DNA of 64,000 bases from Acidimicrobiales bacterium (GTDB lineage: Bacteria; Actinomycetota; Acidimicrobiia; Acidimicrobiales; Bog-793), in NCBI GenBank assembly GCA_035533595.1, contig DATLTN010000025.1, positions 19,421-83,420 of the forward strand. Reading direction: 5' to 3'. The position numbers and the translations under genes were made by a program. Positions 52,079 through 60,571 of this stretch are shown in pieces (positions within the stretch are counted from its first letter, which is position 1; every line of letters begins with the position of its first letter). The notes under the pieces were generated by a model. It was not told the DNA's origin. It made no database searches and was given only the letters and a program-made list of their open reading frames with translations.

Positions 52079-52580
52079 TCACGGCGACACGGGACGCGGC
52101 GGGTAGCCGCCCGGTACGGAGGGGCTCGTCACCCGATCGAGCGCCGCCTCCGAGCCGTCCGGTGGCGAGGGGGAAGGCGCCGCTGGGGGTCTTCGCCCCG
52201 CTGTTGTAGGTGACCACCATCTTCGAGAAGACCCTGCCATGGCGCGAGTTGACGACCTTGGAGAGGACCACCGTGGCGCGTACGCGCACGAACTTCCCGG
52301 CCGCGCAGTACGGGTCGCAGGTGTTGTAGACGTAGGTCGCGCTCGCCGTCGCCTTGGCCGCGGCCCACTCGCTCCAGCGCGCCGCCTGCAGTGCGGTGTT
52401 CGCGTCCGCGCAAGAGATCGTGTAGTTCGCTGGCTCCACCACGGCCCGCATCGCTCAGGTGACGACCTTCGGGCTCGTCGGCTCGACCGCCGCGAGCGCC
52501 GCGCCCCCGCCAGCGAGCAGCGAAGCAACGACGAGGGCCCCTCCCGCGTACAGGCCCCCCAGATGTCCGCGACCGAGCAC
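52079..52580 (-). pseudogene. Secreted-protein gene with an in-frame TGA and a C-terminal frameshift
   Basis: GTG 52580 lies six bases after GGGAGG. The sequence reads VLGRGHLGGLYAGGALVVASLLAGGGAALAA, a signal peptide, then VEPTSPKVVT and a TGA at 52457-52455. Past it, in the same frame, MRAVVEPANYTISCADANTAL, KATASATYVYNTCDPYCAAGKF and VVTYNSGAKTPSGAFPLATG continue, a cysteine-pair exported domain seen in other actinobacterial proteins. A last shift brings SEAALDRVTSPSVPGGYPPRPVSP to a TGA at 52079, with better third-position bias than the alternative. CGA (Arg) or TGG (Trp) to TGA is the simplest cause. Function unknown. Confidence 0.65.
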
Positions 52581-52730
52581 GTGCTGCCTCCCGCTCTGCG
52601 CCGGCCCGCGCCGGTGCGGCGTCCGAGGCCATCGATGGCGCGACTGGGACGTTGTGAGAGGAGGGTCCGCAATGGGTATCTCTCGCGCGCCAGCCGCGAT
52701 CGGCCGCTGTGCTTTGCCGGGAGGTGTCCC

Positions 52731-53402
52731 ACGTTCGACGAGGCGGAGACCAACAGGAATGCGGCGCGCGCGGTGCTCGCGCCGCTCGAGCACGAGCAGG
52801 AGCGGCTGCTCGCGATCCTCGATCTCATCGAGGAGAGCCGGCGCCCCGCCGAGCGCGCCGATCTCGCCGTCGAGCTCGTCGGCACGTGCGCGCGCTGCGA
52901 GGACGTGAAGGCGCGCGCCGTCTACCCCGCGATCGAGGAGCTGGCGGGGGAGCACCACGAGATCGAGCGCGCCCGCGCCGACCAGGAGGTGGTGCGCGAG
53001 GGTCTCGGCGAGATCCGTCGACGCACCCGCCACGTGAAGCCGGGCAACGTCTACGCCGACGACCCCGAGGGCTTCGAAGCGGCCCTCGAGGCTCTCCTCG
53101 AGGCGATCCGCCAGCACCTCGAGCAGGAGGAAGCGGAACTCCTCCCCCAGCTGGCGCGCCTCGACGTCGGGCGCGCCGCGACGGTGCGCGACGAGGTCGA
53201 GCGCTCCGTCGAGCACGCGCTCTCCCACCCCTCGGCCCACCGCAACCCCCTCGCCCGCTCGGTGCTCGTGCTCGGCGAGAAGCTGGACCGGGTCGTGAAG
53301 GACCAGTCGACGCCGTGGCGCCCCGGCGTCGAACACCTGGAGGAGCGCCTCTCCCGCCACCGTGAGGTCGGGAAGGGAGAGATCGAGGAGGGCCCCCGCT
53401 AA
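52731..53402 (+). CDS. Hemerythrin-like HHE-domain protein, unusual start
   Basis: About 223 residues. An HHE cation-binding domain of four helices covers residues 8-140: LAPLEHEQERLL with His, LAGEHHEIERARADQEVV with His/Glu and QHLEQEEAELLPQL, a common di-iron pattern. The C-terminal half is Arg/Glu-rich with VLVLGEKLDRVVKDQ. Such proteins sense or store O2 or NO, or handle iron. The best ribosome-binding site, GGGAGG, lies six bases before an ACG codon (52731); no canonical start is in frame nearby except a CTG at 52707. Probably cytoplasmic. A hairpin follows the stop. Confidence 0.75.
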   Translation, partial: TFDEAETNRNAARAVLAPLEHEQERLLAILDLIEESRRPAERADLAVELVGTCARCEDVKARAVYPAIEELAGEHHEIERARADQEVVREGLGEIRRRTRHVKPGNVYADDPEGFEAALEALLEAIRQHLEQEEAELLPQLARLDVGRAATVRDEVERSVEHALSHPSAHRNPLARSVLVLGEKLDRVVKDQSTPWRPGVEHLEERLSRHREVGKGEIEEGPR

Positions 53403-53426
53403 CCGCGGCTCCGGACCAAGGCGCGA

Positions 53427-53461
53427 CTGTCGGCACGCCGACCCCGAAGCACCGCCGACAG
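53427..53461 (+). terminator. Hairpin after the HHE gene
   Basis: CTGTCGGC (53427-53434) pairs with GCCGACAG (53454-53461) over a 19-base loop, with partial extension by GCGA/TCGC. It lies 25 bases after the stop of the hemerythrin-like gene. Confidence 0.45.
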
Positions 53462-53534
53462 CGTCGCGGGGGCCGGCCGGCCGTTTTCCGTGCTTCCGGC
53501 CAAGTCCGGGTCGGCCCCCTGCGAGACTCGCCCG

Positions 53535-54341
53535 ATGGCCATCGGCGCGCCCTTCCTCGACGCCGTCGCCGCGGCGATCCGGGAGGTGAGTGCAACGGCG
53601 ATCGAGCCGCGCTTCTCCTTCCTCGCGCAAGACGACGTCCGCGCGAAGTCGCCCGGTGAGCTCGTGACGGTCGCCGATGAGGAGGCCGAGCAACTCCTCG
53701 AGGCGCGTCTCGCGGGGCTCGGACAGGGCGCGCCCGTCGTCGGCGAGGAGGCCTGCGCCGCGGACCCCTCGCGCCTTCAGCTGCTCGGGTCGCCGCGTGC
53801 CTGGCTCGTCGACCCGATCGACGGTACGGCGAACTTCGTCACCGGCTCGCCCGACTGGGGCGTGATGGTTGCGCTCCTCGAGGAGGGGGCGACGGTGGCG
53901 GCGTGGATCTGGCAACCGCTGCGGCAGGCGATGTTCATGGCGGCGCGGGGAGGGGGAGTCCTCCGTGACGGCCGGCCGATCCGCCGCGGGAGGCCGGCGG
54001 CGACGGCCGCTGGCTTGCGGGGCCGGGTCTCGTCGCGCTTCCTCCCGCCGGAGCAGGCGGCGGCGGTCGAGCGCAACCGGGGCCGCTTCGGCTCGGTGCT
54101 CTCCGGTCGCGGCTCCGCGGCGATCGAGTACCCCGCGCTCGTCGAGGGCGCGCAGGACTTCTGCGTCTACTGGCGCACCCTTGCTTGGGACCACGCCGCG
54201 GGCGCCCTCCTCGTCGAGGAGGCGGGCGGCGTCGTCGGGCGCTTCGACGGATCGCCCTACCGCCCGGCCGAGGAAGGCTCCGGGCTCATCGTCGCCGCCG
54301 ACGAGACGAGCTGGCAACAGGCCCGGAGCCTCGTCGACTGA
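53535..54341 (+). CDS. Inositol monophosphatase-family phosphatase
   Basis: 268 residues from ATG 53535. IMPase motifs: VVGEEACA (Glu metal ligand), WLVDPIDGTANFVTGSPDWGV (DPxDGT metal and phosphate motif) near residue 90 and WDHAAGALLVEEAGG (WDxAAG) near residue 217. These bind two Mg2+ and hydrolyse phosphomonoesters such as inositol 1-phosphate, PAP or histidinol phosphate. Substrate not resolved. No signal peptide. It lies alone between the HHE gene and a convergent minus-strand pair. Confidence 0.92.
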   Translation: MAIGAPFLDAVAAAIREVSATAIEPRFSFLAQDDVRAKSPGELVTVADEEAEQLLEARLAGLGQGAPVVGEEACAADPSRLQLLGSPRAWLVDPIDGTANFVTGSPDWGVMVALLEEGATVAAWIWQPLRQAMFMAARGGGVLRDGRPIRRGRPAATAAGLRGRVSSRFLPPEQAAAVERNRGRFGSVLSGRGSAAIEYPALVEGAQDFCVYWRTLAWDHAAGALLVEEAGGVVGRFDGSPYRPAEEGSGLIVAADETSWQQARSLVD

Positions 54342-54382
54342 TCCCCTCTGTCGTCGCGCGACCGTCGGGCGCGGCGACGGCG

Positions 54383-54553
54383 TCAGTGCGCGGGGGGGTC
54401 GCTCGCGGGGAAGGACTCGCGGCCCTGCTCGTCGATCCGCTCGTCGGGATCGTCCATCGCAGGGTTGTCGGGCTCGTCCTGGGGACGGTCGGGGGTCTCC
54501 GGCTGCTCCTCGGGGTTCCCGTCGCTCCGCCGCTCGTCAGGTGGTGTCGTCAT
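54383..54553 (-). CDS. Small acidic hydrophilic protein
   Basis: 56 residues from ATG 54553 to TGA 54383. It is strongly acidic and rich in Pro/Asp/Glu (PPDERRSDGNPEE, then DDPDERIDEQGRESFPASDPPAH). The end ERIDEQGRESFPASDPPA recurs, from memory, in many actinobacterial small proteins; function unknown and probably unstructured. Its start overlaps the 3' end of the CDF-like gene by 17 bases in another frame, and the two are probably cotranscribed. It has no cysteine or membrane helix. Confidence 0.6.
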   Translation of the reverse strand: MTTPPDERRSDGNPEEQPETPDRPQDEPDNPAMDDPDERIDEQGRESFPASDPPAH

Positions 54554-55196
54554 GAGACTGCCCTACCCCGGCCCGGCCGCGGTCACGCCCCGGCGGCCCG
54601 AGGCGGACGCCGACGACGAGCGCGCCGAGCGCGACCGCGGTCCCCGCCGCCGGGTCGATCCACCACCATCCGAGCGCGGCGGTGAGGGCGACGCCGAGGA
54701 CGGTCACGAGCGCGAGCAGGCTCCCCGTTGCCGAGAGAAGGCCGTCGGCGGCAAGCGCCGCGCTCGGGATGCGGGGCGCGAGCTGGCGCTTACGCCGCGC
54801 CAGCAGCGCGAGCGCCACAAAGGAGGCTGCGGCGACCCCGAGGCCGAGGGCGTCGGGGTGGGAGCCCGAGCGGCCGACGAGGCGGCGGATCCCCTCGGCG
54901 GTGCTCGCGAGGCCGACGGCCACGAGGCCGAAGCGCACCACCCGCAGCGCGAGATCCTCGTGGGCCACAGAAAGGATCTCGTGGCGGAGGGAGTGGCGGA
55001 AGTGCGCGACGAGCACCGCCGACCCGGCGGCGTCGAAGTAGCCGACGGCGCCGAACGCGACGAGGACGAGGCTGGCGCTGGTGACGCCGCTCGCGACCGC
55101 GAGGCTGCTCGTCACGAGCGACCAGCTGAACGAGACGCCGGAGAGGGCGAGTCCGGAGCGGAGCTCGGGCGACAGGTCGGCCTCGCGGTCGGGCAT
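54537..55196 (-). CDS. Cation-diffusion-facilitator-like membrane protein
   Basis: 219 residues from ATG 55196. About five or six hydrophobic segments: GVSFSWSLVTSSLAVASG, ASLVLVAFGAVGYFDAAGSAVLV, LRVVRFGLVAVGLA, LGVAAASFVALALLARR and LLSATGSLLALVTVLGVALTAALGWWWIDPAAG. The pattern S.SL.VASG.xSxSLVLxAFGxVxYFD and AADGLLSATGS recalls the cation efflux (CDF) family, but the two metal ligands (HxxxD pairs) of active members are not fully conserved: D is present in FDAAGS and ADGL, H in AHFRHSLRHE. It is therefore perhaps a divergent or non-transporting member. Confidence 0.7.
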   Translation of the reverse strand: MPDREADLSPELRSGLALSGVSFSWSLVTSSLAVASGVTSASLVLVAFGAVGYFDAAGSAVLVAHFRHSLRHEILSVAHEDLALRVVRFGLVAVGLASTAEGIRRLVGRSGSHPDALGLGVAAASFVALALLARRKRQLAPRIPSAALAADGLLSATGSLLALVTVLGVALTAALGWWWIDPAAGTAVALGALVVGVRLGPPGRDRGRAGVGQSHDDTT

Positions 55197-55454
55197 GCGT
55201 CTCCTTTACGCGCCGACCAGGCTTCCCGGCTCACCCCCGCCGCAGTGGCGGTGACGGAAAGCTACCCGCAGCCGCAGCGGTCCTGTTGGGGTTTTTGAGC
55301 GCCGCCCGCGGGGTAGGGGGTGTGCGCATGAGCATGCCCCCCGCCGATCCGGTCCCCGATCGGCCGGCTCCCCCGGAACCGGCCGATCCCGATCCGGTGC
55401 ACGCGCGGGGCCGGCGGGTACGGGATTCGGTCACAGCGGGGCGACCGCGGAAGG

Positions 55455-56420
55455 GTGCAGGCAGTGGATTGGTTCCTCGACTCGACGCGTGCCGCGGACG
55501 TGACCGCCCTCCGCCACGAGATCGGCGCCTACCTCACTCGTCACGCCGCTGATCCCGCAGGGGTGGAGGAGGCCGAGCTGGTCGTCGCCGAGCTGCTCGG
55601 CAACGCGAACCGCCACGCCGCCGGCCCCTCCTGGGTGTCGCTCATCTGGAGCACCGCGCACCCGGTGCTCACCGTCTACGACCTCGGACCCGGCTTCGTC
55701 CTCGAGCCCCACCTCCCCCCGGAGCCGACCGACGCGGGAGGGCGGGGGCTGTTCATCGCCAGCCAGCTCACGGGCCAACTCTCCGCGGCCGCCCGGCGCG
55801 CCGGCGGGACCGAGATCTCGGCCGAGCTCCCCGTCGGCCGCGCCGAGAGCCCGAGCTACCACCCGTCGGTGAGCGCCCTCGGGTCGCTGCCCGGCCTCGA
55901 CGAGGCGATCCCCGGAACGGGCTTCGGGAAGGAGGCCTTCCTTCGCGCCCTCGTCGTCCAGTTGGCCCAGGAGATCGAGCGCACGGCCGGCCCGGCGGCG
56001 GCGGAGGCGACGGTCGCCCAGGTGGGGACCGATGTCGGCGCGCAGATGGAGGAGGAGTTCCGCGCCGCCCGCGGCGTCGTCGGCAAGATGAGCGCCGGCG
56101 AGCTCGGCGAGTGCTTCGTCCGCCTAAAGCACGCGATCGACGGCGAGTTCTCGGTGCTCGAGGCCACGCCGCAGCGCATCGTGCTGATCAACACGGCGTG
56201 CCCCTTCGGAGAGGTGGTGCGAGGCGCGCCAGCGCTGTGCAGGATGACCTCCTCGGTCTTCGGCGGGATCGCGGCCCGCAACGCGGAACGCGAGGCCTCC
56301 GTCGTGCTCGAGGAGCGGATCGCGGTCGGCGACTCGGGTTGCCGGGTCGTCGTCTACCTCGACGTGCCGCCCGAGGACCCCGGCGTCGCCCACCACTACC
56401 CCCACCCCGCCGAGGGCTGA
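55455..56420 (+). CDS. Anti-sigma-type ATPase fused to a Cys-rich (metanogen output-like) sensor domain
   Basis: 321 residues from GTG 55455. N-terminal part (residues 5-130) is an HATPase_c_2 domain of the RsbW/SpoIIAB type: AELVVAELLGNANRHAAGPSW (N-box) and YDLGPGFVLEPHL with AGGRGLFIASQLTG (G-box). The C-terminal part (about 145-320) has NTACPFGEVVRGAPALCRMTSSVFGGIAARNAER and GDSGCRVVVYL, a cysteine set (C..C..C) like the metanogen output domain, which may bind a metal or small ligand. The protein probably acts as a sensory kinase toward an STAS protein; no partner is adjacent, but the STAS gene at 22892 is one option. Confidence 0.75.
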   Translation: MQAVDWFLDSTRAADVTALRHEIGAYLTRHAADPAGVEEAELVVAELLGNANRHAAGPSWVSLIWSTAHPVLTVYDLGPGFVLEPHLPPEPTDAGGRGLFIASQLTGQLSAAARRAGGTEISAELPVGRAESPSYHPSVSALGSLPGLDEAIPGTGFGKEAFLRALVVQLAQEIERTAGPAAAEATVAQVGTDVGAQMEEEFRAARGVVGKMSAGELGECFVRLKHAIDGEFSVLEATPQRIVLINTACPFGEVVRGAPALCRMTSSVFGGIAARNAEREASVVLEERIAVGDSGCRVVVYLDVPPEDPGVAHHYPHPAEG

Positions 56421-56465
56421 AGCAGCCAGGCAGTGGGGTGTCGCGCCGGCGCCCCGCGAGCGCGC

Positions 56466-56774
56466 TCAGTCCTCCTCGGAGGCCTCCTCGATCTCGAGGA
56501 TCGGCTCGTCGGTGAACAGGTAGTGGCGGAGGTTCCTGTCGAGCGCCGGGTCGTGGCGGCGCAGCCACTCGAGGAGCATCGAGGCGTGCTCCTTCTCCTC
56601 GTCGCGGTTGTGGGCCAGGATCTCCGCGAGCGAGCTGTCCTTGGTGGCCGAGCAACGCTGGTCGTACCAGTCGACCGCCTCGAGCTCCTCCATCAGCGAG
56701 GTGATCGCGCGGTGGCGATCGATCACCTCCGCGCTCATCTCGTCGGCCGGCTCGTGCAGTCCCTCACTTGCCAT
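56466..56774 (-). CDS. Encapsulated-ferritin-like protein without loading peptide
   Basis: 102 residues from ATG 56774 (an upstream in-frame ATG at 56864 gives an Arg/Gly-rich extension unlike the family). It matches EncFtn: SLMEELEAVDWYDQR (iron ligand Glu, and Trp/Tyr near the ferroxidase site), ILAHNRDEEKEHASMLLEWLRR (Glu and His ligands) and YLFTDEPILEIEEASEED. These proteins oxidise Fe(II) inside encapsulin nanocompartments. Cargo loading needs a C-terminal GSLGIGSL-type peptide; here the protein ends at EASEED and has none, and no encapsulin gene is adjacent. It may be loaded by another route, act free, or have a different partner. Confidence 0.85.
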   Translation of the reverse strand: MASEGLHEPADEMSAEVIDRHRAITSLMEELEAVDWYDQRCSATKDSSLAEILAHNRDEEKEHASMLLEWLRRHDPALDRNLRHYLFTDEPILEIEEASEED

Positions 56775-56951
56775 CGCGTCCTCACTCACTCTCCGCGCCG
56801 ATCTCGATCCTCGGCACACGCGTCGCCCGCCCCCGGTATCGGACGGCAGGCTCTCTATGCCCACATCGGGGCCGGCGGACGCCTGCAGCGAGCCCGCGCT
56901 CGCCCGAGCACCGATCGGCCGCGTCGCGTGATCGCGTAGATTGGCCGGCTA

Positions 56952-58298
56952 GTGGCAGCGAACCTCCCGGAGCGCCCGTCGGTGCTCATCGCCGGCAAGG
57001 ACGCCCGCACCGACGCCCTCGTGCAGGCCTGCGCCGAGAGCCCGCACCACCCGCTGCTCTTCGGGATCTCTGAGATCAGCCCGCCAGGGATGCTCGAGCG
57101 CTGCAGCGAGTTCCTCGGCGAGGTCTCGCTGACGGACCTCCCGGCGGTCCTCGACTTCGCCCGCAAGACCGGGCCGGACCTGTTCATCATCGGCCCGGAG
57201 GACCCGCTCTGCGCGGGGATCGTGGACGCGGTCGAGGACGACCTCGGCGTCCCCTGCTTCGGGCCCCGCAGGGCCCACGCCCGGATCGAGGGCAGCAAGT
57301 CGTGGTGCAGGGAGCTCGTCGCGCGGCACGGCATCGCCGGGAACCCCGAGCACCGCGTCTTCCACGACGAGCGGGGCCTCGAGGGCTACCTGGCGCACCT
57401 CGGCGATTACGTCGTGAAGCCGGACGGGCTCACCGGCGGGAAGGGCGTGCGCGTCTCCGGCCACCACTTCTCCTCCCGCGAGGAGGGCCTCGGCTACGCC
57501 CGCTCGCTCGTGCGCGAGGAGGGCATCGTGCTCATCGAGGAGCGCCTCGAGGGCGAGGAGTTCTCGCTGCAGAGCGTGACCGACGGCGACGCTGTGCTGC
57601 ACTGCCCACCGGTGCAGGACCACAAGCGCGCCTTCGAGAGCGACGAGGGGCCGAACACCGGGGGCATGGGCTCGTACTCCTGCGCCGACCACTCCCTCCC
57701 CTTCCTTGTGGCCGAGGACCTCGCCGAGGCCAAGGCGATCAACGAGCGGGTGATCGCCGCGCTCGACGAGGAGGTCGGCACCCCCTACCGCGGCGTCCTC
57801 TACGGCGGCTACATGGCGACCAGCGACGGCGTCCGCCTCGTCGAGTTCAACGCCCGTTTCGGCGATCCGGAGGCGATGAACGTCGTGCCGCTGCTCGAGG
57901 CCGACCTGCTCGAGCTCTGCTGGGCGACGGCGACCGGCACGCTCGGTGCGCTCCCCGTCTCGTTCGCCGCGCGAGCGACCGTCTGCAAGTACGTCGTCCC
58001 CGAGCCCTACCCGGCCGTGGGCGGGAGGGGGGCGCCGATCACCGTCGATCCCGCCGCCTTCGGCCCCGACGTGCGGCTCTTCTGGTCCTCGGTGAACGTC
58101 GTGCCGGGGGGCCTCGCGCTCACCGGCTCGCGCGCCCTCGCCGTCGTCGGCCTCGGCAACACCCTCGAGGAGGCCGAGGCCAGGGCCGAGCGGGGCGCCG
58201 CGAGCGTCGGGGGCCCCGTCCGCTACCGCCACGACATCGGCACCGCGGCGCTCGTCGAGCGGAGGGTGGCGCACATGCGGGCGCTGCGCGGAGGCTGA
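56952..58298 (+). CDS. purD: Phosphoribosylamine-glycine ligase PurD
   Basis: 448 residues from GTG 56952. ATP-grasp layout with VVKPDGLTGGKGVRVSG (glycine loop), the strongly conserved VQDHKRAFESDEGPNTGGMGSYS motif and VEFNARFGDPEAM for metal binding. It joins 5-phosphoribosylamine and glycine with ATP in purine synthesis. The length is close to the 420-430 typical of monofunctional PurD. No other pur gene is adjacent, which is common for purD in actinobacteria. It converges on the amine oxidase gene with ten bases between stop codons. Intact codon use shows this is a working housekeeping gene. Confidence 0.96.
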   Translation: MAANLPERPSVLIAGKDARTDALVQACAESPHHPLLFGISEISPPGMLERCSEFLGEVSLTDLPAVLDFARKTGPDLFIIGPEDPLCAGIVDAVEDDLGVPCFGPRRAHARIEGSKSWCRELVARHGIAGNPEHRVFHDERGLEGYLAHLGDYVVKPDGLTGGKGVRVSGHHFSSREEGLGYARSLVREEGIVLIEERLEGEEFSLQSVTDGDAVLHCPPVQDHKRAFESDEGPNTGGMGSYSCADHSLPFLVAEDLAEAKAINERVIAALDEEVGTPYRGVLYGGYMATSDGVRLVEFNARFGDPEAMNVVPLLEADLLELCWATATGTLGALPVSFAARATVCKYVVPEPYPAVGGRGAPITVDPAAFGPDVRLFWSSVNVVPGGLALTGSRALAVVGLGNTLEEAEARAERGAASVGGPVRYRHDIGTAALVERRVAHMRALRGG

Positions 58299-58308
58299 AC
58301 GCCGGCGC

Positions 58309-59451
58309 TCAGGCCGGACCGAAGCGGTCCGGGTCGAAGAGGCCGATGTCCAAGCGAGTCCCTCCCTCGGTGACGAGGTCGGCGACCAGCTCGCCGATCA
58401 CCGGCACGAACTTGAAGCCGTGCCCCGAGCACGGTGAGCAGACCACCAGCCGCCCGTCAGCGGCGGGGATCCCGAGGAGGAAGTGCTCGTCCGGGGTGGT
58501 CGTGTACATGCAGGCGACCGCCTCGGAGACCTCCGGGCCGAGGGCGGGGAGGCGCGGCGCGAGGAACTCGAGAAGCGGGCGCACCTCCTCGGGCTTCACG
58601 AAGCGGGCGAGGTGGTCCGGCTCGGCTGGCCGCCCCCGCCGGAAAAAGGCCGCCTTCACGGCCGAGGGGTTCCGTTCGGTGACAGGGAAGCCGTAGACCT
58701 GCTGTCCGTCCTCGCCCTCCCAGACGTAGACGGGCTGGCGCTCCGGCAAGAAGCGCTCCACCGGGACGGTCGGCCGCAGCCAGAACTGGACGTGGCGCTC
58801 GACGAGCAGCGGGAGGCGCAGCGAGCGGTGGAACAGCGGCGCCCAGGCGCCGGCGGCGACGACGAGTCGCGCGCCCCGGTAGAGCGCCGCGCCGGCCGCC
58901 ACCTCCACGCTGTCGCTTCGGCTCTCCCAACCGGTCACCACCTCGTTGAAGTGCAGCTCGGCGCCGCGCTCGTGGGCGAGGGCGAGGTGCGCCGCGACCG
59001 TCGCCTCGGGGCGGACGAAGCCGGCGTGCGGCTCGTAGAGCGCGACGTCCTCCGCGGCGGGGGTGAGGTTGGGCCAGCGTCGCGCCACCTCGCGTGCGTC
59101 GAGAAGCTCGTGGTCGAGCTGCCAGCGTCGGGCGCTCTCGAGGCTCCCGGCGACGGTCCGCGACTCCGGCCGGCCGATCATCAGCCCCCCGGTCTCGGTG
59201 AGGAGCTCCTCCCCCGCCAGGGTCTCGAGCTCGCGCCAGCGCTCGTAGGCGCGCAGCAGGAGCGGCACGTACCGGGGGTCCTCGAAGTAGGCCTGGCGGA
59301 TGAGACGGCTCCCGCCGTGACTCGAGCCCCGGCTGTGCACGGCGCCGAAGCGCTCGATCCCGAGCACGCTGAGCCCGCGCGCCGCGAGTTCCGCGGCCGC
59401 AGCGCTCCCCATCCCGCCGAGGCCGACGACGATTACGTCGTAGGGGGCCAC
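58309..59451 (-). CDS. Sarcosine oxidase/N-methyltryptophan oxidase-type amine oxidase (SolA-like)
   Basis: 380 residues from GTG 59451. FAD Rossmann motif VVGLGGMGSAAAAELAARG at residues 8-26, then ERFGAVHSRGSSHGGSRLIRQAYFEDPRYVPLLLRAYERW, the conserved SolA/monomeric sarcosine oxidase block. The covalent FAD cysteine region is near VACMYTTTPDEHF and the C-terminus has PCSGHGFKFVPVIGELVADL. The enzyme removes methyl groups from secondary amines such as sarcosine or N-methyl-tryptophan, giving H2O2 and formaldehyde. Substrate not proven. Divergent from the phosphoesterase gene at 59602. Confidence 0.92.
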   Translation of the reverse strand: MAPYDVIVVGLGGMGSAAAAELAARGLSVLGIERFGAVHSRGSSHGGSRLIRQAYFEDPRYVPLLLRAYERWRELETLAGEELLTETGGLMIGRPESRTVAGSLESARRWQLDHELLDAREVARRWPNLTPAAEDVALYEPHAGFVRPEATVAAHLALAHERGAELHFNEVVTGWESRSDSVEVAAGAALYRGARLVVAAGAWAPLFHRSLRLPLLVERHVQFWLRPTVPVERFLPERQPVYVWEGEDGQQVYGFPVTERNPSAVKAAFFRRGRPAEPDHLARFVKPEEVRPLLEFLAPRLPALGPEVSEAVACMYTTTPDEHFLLGIPAADGRLVVCSPCSGHGFKFVPVIGELVADLVTEGGTRLDIGLFDPDRFGPA

Positions 59452-59601
59452 GGCCAGGTGTGGACGTCGGTTCCGAACTCGGCGTCACCGAACACGCCGC
59501 CATGATCGCTCGCGCCGAGGTCCGGAGCGGGTTTCTCGGGCAGGGGTGCGCCGCGTCGAAGTCACAATGGTGTGTCGCGAACCGGGGCGGAAAGGAGGCG
59601 C

Positions 59602-60399
59602 GTGGAGTCGTTCACGCTCGTGCAGCTCTCGGACATCCACCTCACCGCGGATGGCTCGCTCCGCCCGGGGGTACGGCCACGGGACAACCTCGTCGCCGCG
59701 TTACGGCTCGTCAACGAGGCACGGATCGCGCCCGACGCCTACTTGCTCACCGGGGACCTCACCGATGTCGGTGACGCCGGCTGCTACGAGGACCTCGCGG
59801 CGCTGATGCGCTCGCAGGCGGAAGCCGACGGTGCCGAGGTCGTCTACGTGCCCGGGAACCACGACGAGCGCGACGCCTTCCGAAGGCACCTGCTCGGCGT
59901 CGCCGGCGCGGGGCCGATCAACCAGACGCACTGGTGTCGCGGGCTTCGGATCATCTCCCTCGACTCCACCATCCCCGGAGTCGACGAAGGTGCCCTCGAC
60001 AACGAGACGCTCGCCTACCTGGCGGCAGAGCTCGAGGCACGAGCCCCCGAGGGAACGGTGCTCGTCCTCCACCACCCGCCGATCACCTCCCCGATCAAGA
60101 CGATGTCCCGCCTCCGCCTGCAGAACCCCGACGAGCTCCGCGACCTCATCGCCGGCTCGGACGTCCGAGTCGTGCTCTGCGGACACAACCACCACGACGC
60201 GAGCGGCATCGTCGGAGGGATCCCGGTCTGGGTCTCCCCGGCGCTCGCCTACCGGGCCGACCTGACCAGCACGGAGAAGTTCCGGGGCGTACCCGGGAGC
60301 GCGCTCTCACGGATCGACCTCTCCCCCACCGACCACACGGTGGTCACGGTCCCGGTGCCGCACGTGCGCGACGTGCGCGGGCCGCGGTGGAGAGACTGA
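59602..60399 (+). CDS. Metallophosphoesterase, cAMP phosphodiesterase CpdA-like
   Basis: 265 residues, GTG 59602 right after GGAAAGGAGG; an earlier GTG at 59572 is possible. Two-metal motifs: QLSDIHL (residues 7-13), LTGDLTDVGD, VPGNHDERD, LHHPP and LCGHNHHDAS. This order and the 260-residue length agree with CpdA-type 3',5'-cyclic nucleotide phosphodiesterases, although many relatives have other phosphodiester substrates. It has no signal peptide. It lies 150 bases from the divergent amine oxidase gene. Confidence 0.9.
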   Translation: MESFTLVQLSDIHLTADGSLRPGVRPRDNLVAALRLVNEARIAPDAYLLTGDLTDVGDAGCYEDLAALMRSQAEADGAEVVYVPGNHDERDAFRRHLLGVAGAGPINQTHWCRGLRIISLDSTIPGVDEGALDNETLAYLAAELEARAPEGTVLVLHHPPITSPIKTMSRLRLQNPDELRDLIAGSDVRVVLCGHNHHDASGIVGGIPVWVSPALAYRADLTSTEKFRGVPGSALSRIDLSPTDHTVVTVPVPHVRDVRGPRWRD

Positions 60400-60571
60400 A
60401 GCCGACGATCGATCCGAGCGGTGGTCCCGCCGGCGGACTTCGGCATTCGGAGCGCACGTGCGCGGTCTCGCGCCGCCGACGGCGACCGACCTTCCTCACG
60501 TTCGCCTCCGCAGTCCGACGGGTGAGCTCCGGCGACACCAAGCCGGGGGAGCGAACGTCCCGCAGCTTTCG

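Noticed and set aside
55286..55552. Small plus-strand frame before the ATPase/sensor gene
   Set aside because: Pro/Arg-rich, overlaps the next gene in another frame, and has no ribosome-binding site of note.
56775..56864. N-terminal extension of the EncFtn-like gene from ATG 56864
   Set aside because: The extra 30 residues are Arg/Gly/Ser-rich and absent from the family; the ATG at 56774 gives the normal EncFtn beginning.
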